Origin: Blautia sp.
GTDB taxonomy: Bacteria; Bacillota; Clostridia; Lachnospirales; Lachnospiraceae
DNA: 9,707 nucleotides
NCBI GenBank assembly: GCA_030841965.1
Contig: JAUUSJ010000153.1
Span: forward strand, 1-9,707
Reading direction: 5' to 3'
Shown: positions 7,111 through 9,707 of the stretch, piece by piece
Position numbering within the stretch: position 1 is the stretch's first letter
Layout: each line of letters begins with the position of its first letter
The notes under the pieces: generated by a model
What the model was told of the DNA's origin: nothing
Database searches by the model: none
What the model saw: only the letters and a program-made list of their open reading frames with translations
Position numbers and translations under genes: made by a program

Positions 7111-8021
7111 TGGTTTCCAATGAAAGCCTTGCAATATCAATGCAGACTTCGAGAGAAGAGATAGTTTTATTAAAAAATAAAATGAATGCAAAAGCACTCG
7201 CAAAGAGGAGAGCACAGACTGGTTTAAGAATCGTGGCCAATATTGTATTTGCTGTCTTGATTCTTCTTCCTCTTTTGTATGCAATCAGCATTGCATTTAT
7301 GCCATCAAATGAACTGTTTACGACAGAGTTGAATCTCTTGCCGAAGCATCCGACTTTTGATAATTTCATCAATGCATTTAAAACAGTGCCATTACTTCGT
7401 TTTATTTTCAATTCATTTATTATGGCGGGATGTATTACAATCGGACAGATTATTTCCTGTTCTCTAGCGGCATTTTCGTTCTCATTTTTAGAGTATAAGG
7501 GAAAGGGAATTTTATTCGCAATTGTTATGGCAACGATGATGGTTCCAGGAGAGGCGACAATCATTTCTAACTATTTGACAGTGGGAAGTTGGGGAATGCT
7601 CGATACTTATCCCGTATTGATTATTCCATATCTGACATCTGCGATGGGAATCTTCTTATTCCGTCAGTTTTATATGACATTTCCAATTTCTCTATACGAG
7701 TCGGCGAAGTTGGATGGTTGCAGTAATTTAAGATTCATTGTAAAGATATTGATTCCTCTGACAAAATCCGCAATCGGAGCTATGGCAGTATATACCTTTA
7801 TTAACGCATGGAATATGTATATGTGGCCTTTGCTTGTAACAGGTTCCAATTCGATGAGAACGGTTCAGATTGGTATTAGTATGCTTGACAGTGTAGATTC
7901 ACAGTCTATCACTTTAATGATTGCTGGAGTGGTAATGATTATCATTCCATCTATATCAATTTTTATCGTAGGACAAAAACAATTGATTCGTGGTATGTTC
8001 TCGGGAGCAGTAAAAGGATAA
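7110..8021 (+). CDS. ugpE: ABC importer permease, UgpE/MalG type
   Basis: Second membrane subunit of the importer. The 303-residue product has a cytoplasmic N-terminal stretch of about 38 residues rich in Lys and Arg, about 20-25 longer than E. coli UgpE, then six likely helices. The EAA loop is YESAKLDGCSN...ILIPLTK (196-219). The motifs FLFRQFYMTFP (182-191 region) and NAWNMYMWPLL (232-242) match UgpE closely. The ATG at 7110 overlaps the previous stop and follows AAAGGAG (7093-7099, 10-nt spacer). Internal ATGs at 7140 and 7182 would remove the extension but lack a good ribosome binding site. The last 12 codons (IRGMFSGAVKG and stop) lie in the first copy of a tandem repeat that continues downstream. 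Confidence 0.92.
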   Translation: MVSNESLAISMQTSREEIVLLKNKMNAKALAKRRAQTGLRIVANIVFAVLILLPLLYAISIAFMPSNELFTTELNLLPKHPTFDNFINAFKTVPLLRFIFNSFIMAGCITIGQIISCSLAAFSFSFLEYKGKGILFAIVMATMMVPGEATIISNYLTVGSWGMLDTYPVLIIPYLTSAMGIFLFRQFYMTFPISLYESAKLDGCSNLRFIVKILIPLTKSAIGAMAVYTFINAWNMYMWPLLVTGSNSMRTVQIGISMLDSVDSQSITLMIAGVVMIIIPSISIFIVGQKQLIRGMFSGAVKG

Positions 8022-8190
8022 ATCGAGAATATATAAGATATAGTTGAGAAGATTCGTATGTCCTTGGGAGCAGTAAAAAGATGAATCGAAAACATATATC
8101 ATAATATAGTTGAAGAGGTTCGTATATTTCAAGAAGCAGTAAAAGGACAAATCCGAGGACAGAGAAAGAAAAAATAATATATTTAAAGGA
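7985..8190 (+). repeat. Degenerate 66-bp tandem repeat, about three copies
   Basis: Copies begin at 7985, 8051 and 8117, each starting GATTCG or GGTTCG and containing GCAGTAAAA. Copies 1 and 2 match over most of their length, with two compensating 3-bp indels that keep the period at 66. Copy 3 is clear to about 8156, then resumes as ATAATATA (8174-8181; compare 8101-8108). Copy 1 encodes the permease C terminus IRGMFSGAVKG and stop. In the same frame, copy 2 reads IRMSLGAVKR and stop, and copy 3 reads VRIFQEAVKG without a stop there. The repeat fills the 176-bp gap before the lipoprotein gene. No strong hairpin or secure promoter was seen in it. Confidence 0.85.
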
Positions 8191-8197
8191 GAAAATT

Positions 8198-9598
8198 ATG
8201 AGAAAGAGAATGATTTCATTTATGCTTGCCACTTCTATGGCAGTTGGAATGCTTACTGGATGTGGAGGCGGAAAGACAAGCGTTAATCAAGGTGACAATA
8301 GCGATGCAGCGGCAGCAGGCACAGAAAATAGCGATACAGTAGAGATGGCCGATGCCTCAGAGGTGAATGGGACAACAATCACATTTTGGCATTCCATGGG
8401 TGGTGTGAATGGACAGGCAATCGACGAATTAGTTCAAAAATTCAATGATGAAAATGAATATGGTATTAAAGTGGAATCTCAGTATCAGGGAGAGTATGAT
8501 GACTCTCTGAACAAGCTAAAAAGTGCACAAATTGGAAATATGGGAGCAGACCTTGTGCAGGTGTATGAGGTAGGCACAAGATTCATGATTGAGTCTGGAT
8601 GGATTATTCCGATGCAGACAATGATTGATGCAGATAATTATGATGTATCTGAGATAGAGCCAAATCTTGCCGCATATTATACGATAGATGATAAGCTTTA
8701 CTCCATGCCTTTTAATTCATCAACACCGATTATGTATTATAATAAAGACATGTTTGATAAGGCTGGTATCAAAGAAATTCCAGATAGTCTTGAGGCGATT
8801 GATGAGATTGGCGACCAGCTTATGACAAAGGGCGGTGCAAGTGAGGTTATGTCACTCGGTATCTATGGTTGGTTCTTCGAGCAGTTTATCGGAAAACAGG
8901 GACTTGAGTACGCCGACAATGGAAATGGACGTGAGAAAGCAGCTACATCCGTTATGTTTGACCAAAATGGCGCTGCAAAGAATATTTTAACAGCATGGCA
9001 GAAATTAAATAAAGATGGATATGCTCCGATTGTAGGAAAGGGTGGAGACGCAGGACTTGCAGATTTCTCTGCTGGAAAATCAGCGATTACACTTGGTTCT
9101 ACAGCATCCCTAAAACAGATTATTCAGGATGTAAATGGAAAATTTGAAGTTGGTACTGCATATTTTCCAAAGGTAAGCTCAAGCGATGAGGGTGGAGTAT
9201 CTATTGGTGGTGCTTCTCTTTGGGCTTTGAATAATAATGACCCTAAGAAACTTCGTGCTACATGGGAGTTTGTGAAATTCTTAATTTCCGCAGAGTCACA
9301 GGCATACTGGAATGCACAGACAGGTTATTTCCCAGTGACAACGGCGGCTCATGACGAGCAGGTATTTAAAGATAATATTGAAGAGTATCCACAATTCCAG
9401 ACAGCAATTGACCAGTTACATGAATCTTCTCCAGAATATACAGGAGCTTTATTAAGCGTATTCCCAGAGGCGAGAGCAATCGTTGAGTCAGAAATTGAGA
9501 GTATGTTAAATGGAAAAGAAGATGTCGATACAGCTGTGAAGAATATGGCAGATTCTATTAATAAGTCAATTGAGGAATATAATTTGGTAAATGAATAA
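8198..9598 (+). CDS. ugpB: Extracellular solute-binding lipoprotein, UgpB type
   Basis: Lipid-anchored receptor that captures the ligand outside the membrane and delivers it to the permeases. The 466-residue product has a lipoprotein signal: positive MRKRM, a short hydrophobic core, then lipobox LTGC with Cys22. A low-complexity linker (about 26-58) follows. The mature fold is family 1 solute-binding (type 2 periplasmic-binding). Segments TFWHSM (62-67), QVYEVGT (121-127), PFNSSTP (171-177), YYNKDMFDKAG (180-190), GGASLWAL (337-344) and TGYFPVT (375-381) match E. coli UgpB, the glycerol-3-phosphate and glycerophosphodiester receptor. At the end it reads GALLSVFPEAR (416-426); E. coli, as I remember it, has GMRLG there, so one ligand-side Arg seems absent. 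The ribosome binding site is AAAGGAG (8185-8191, 6-nt spacer). The substrate is therefore uncertain. Confidence 0.9.
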   Translation: MRKRMISFMLATSMAVGMLTGCGGGKTSVNQGDNSDAAAAGTENSDTVEMADASEVNGTTITFWHSMGGVNGQAIDELVQKFNDENEYGIKVESQYQGEYDDSLNKLKSAQIGNMGADLVQVYEVGTRFMIESGWIIPMQTMIDADNYDVSEIEPNLAAYYTIDDKLYSMPFNSSTPIMYYNKDMFDKAGIKEIPDSLEAIDEIGDQLMTKGGASEVMSLGIYGWFFEQFIGKQGLEYADNGNGREKAATSVMFDQNGAAKNILTAWQKLNKDGYAPIVGKGGDAGLADFSAGKSAITLGSTASLKQIIQDVNGKFEVGTAYFPKVSSSDEGGVSIGGASLWALNNNDPKKLRATWEFVKFLISAESQAYWNAQTGYFPVTTAAHDEQVFKDNIEEYPQFQTAIDQLHESSPEYTGALLSVFPEARAIVESEIESMLNGKEDVDTAVKNMADSINKSIEEYNLVNE

Positions 9599-9645
9599 AT
9601 TGTTGTAATGGAATCAGACCAGACGCAAAGAGAGTCTGTCTATAT

Positions 9646-9687
9646 GTCCTCAAAAAACAGTTCTATTTTCTATTGTTTTTTGAGGAC
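9646..9687. terminator. Perfect 14-bp inverted repeat after the ABC operon
   Basis: GTCCTCAAAAAACA (9646-9659) and TGTTTTTTGAGGAC (9674-9687) form a perfect 14-bp stem with a 14-nt loop, 48 bp after the lipoprotein stop. The position suggests an operon terminator, but no U tract follows on either strand; the only T run is inside the stem. It may end the operon, protect the 3' end of the mRNA, or be a mobile or dispersed element. The right edge cuts off further context. Confidence 0.55.
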
Positions 9688-9707
9688 TTGTGATAGAGTC
9701 TCAGACC

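Noticed and set aside
7073..7564. 163-codon minus-strand open frame antisense to the second permease
   Set aside because: It overlaps the junction and the 5' half of clear permease genes. Its composition follows the complement of membrane-protein codons, and no family is recognisable.
8090..8125. Internal promoter for the lipoprotein gene
   Set aside because: TAATAT-like -10 sequences occur, but no -35 at 16-18 bp was found. A+T-rich repeats produce such matches easily.
8052..8176. Short in-frame peptides in repeat copies 2 and 3 (IRMSLGAVKR and VRIFQEAVKG...)
   Set aside because: They lack a proper start with a ribosome binding site and are explained as duplicated remnants of the permease C terminus.
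7985..8190. CRISPR array
   Set aside because: The units are contiguous and diverged, with no constant repeat alternating with unique spacers, and no cas gene is present.
7865..8232. Overlapping minus-strand open frames of 64-89 codons across the tandem repeat
   Set aside because: Their repeated peptides (such as FTAP...IFST) are simply the 66-bp DNA repeat read backwards in several frames. None has a convincing ribosome binding site.

Overview
The window looks like chromosomal DNA of a low-to-moderate G+C Firmicute. Lachnospiraceae (Clostridia) is the best guess, from A+T-rich intergenic DNA, strong AGGAGG ribosome binding sites, the style of the proteins and a clostridial-type UgpB lipoprotein. 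No rRNA or species-specific marker is present, so the assignment is tentative.

Layout. (1) 1-150 is a G+C-rich, gene-less patch with a 24-bp direct repeat; it may be part of a dispersed element cut by the window edge. (2) 151-1853 is glucose-6-phosphate isomerase (pgi) with an extended -10 promoter. (3) 1931-1971 is a strong bidirectional terminator between pgi and the convergent gene. (4) 2025-4682 (minus) is a P-type Ca2+/Mn2+ ATPase starting with TTG. (5) 4711-4925 (minus) is its leader: promoter, a yybP-ykoY (Mn2+-sensing) aptamer and two successive intrinsic terminators. (6) 4926-5101 holds the regulatory region of the next operon, with nested inverted repeats. (7) 5102-9598 is a four-gene UgpBAEC-like ABC importer in the order ATPase, permease, permease, binding lipoprotein. 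A degenerate 66-bp tandem repeat fills the gap before the lipoprotein gene. (8) 9646-9687 is a perfect 14-bp inverted repeat downstream of the operon.

How the parts work together. The ABC genes would form one lipid-headgroup or sugar-phosphate type uptake system: a lipid-anchored receptor, two membrane subunits and one cytoplasmic ATPase. Glycerol-3-phosphate is the family's classic substrate, but the ligand is not proven here. The ATPase appears to be a metal exporter switched on by Mn2+ through its leader RNA. pgi is a housekeeping glycolysis gene with no evident link to either.

The most interesting item is the ATPase leader. Five successive RNA segments can pair in two mutually exclusive registers: aptamer P1 plus an inter-terminator hairpin (ON), or two complete terminators (OFF). 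This would be a relay by which one aptamer controls two terminators. The second most interesting item is the 66-bp repeat that begins inside the 3' end of the second permease gene and runs to the binding-protein ribosome binding site.
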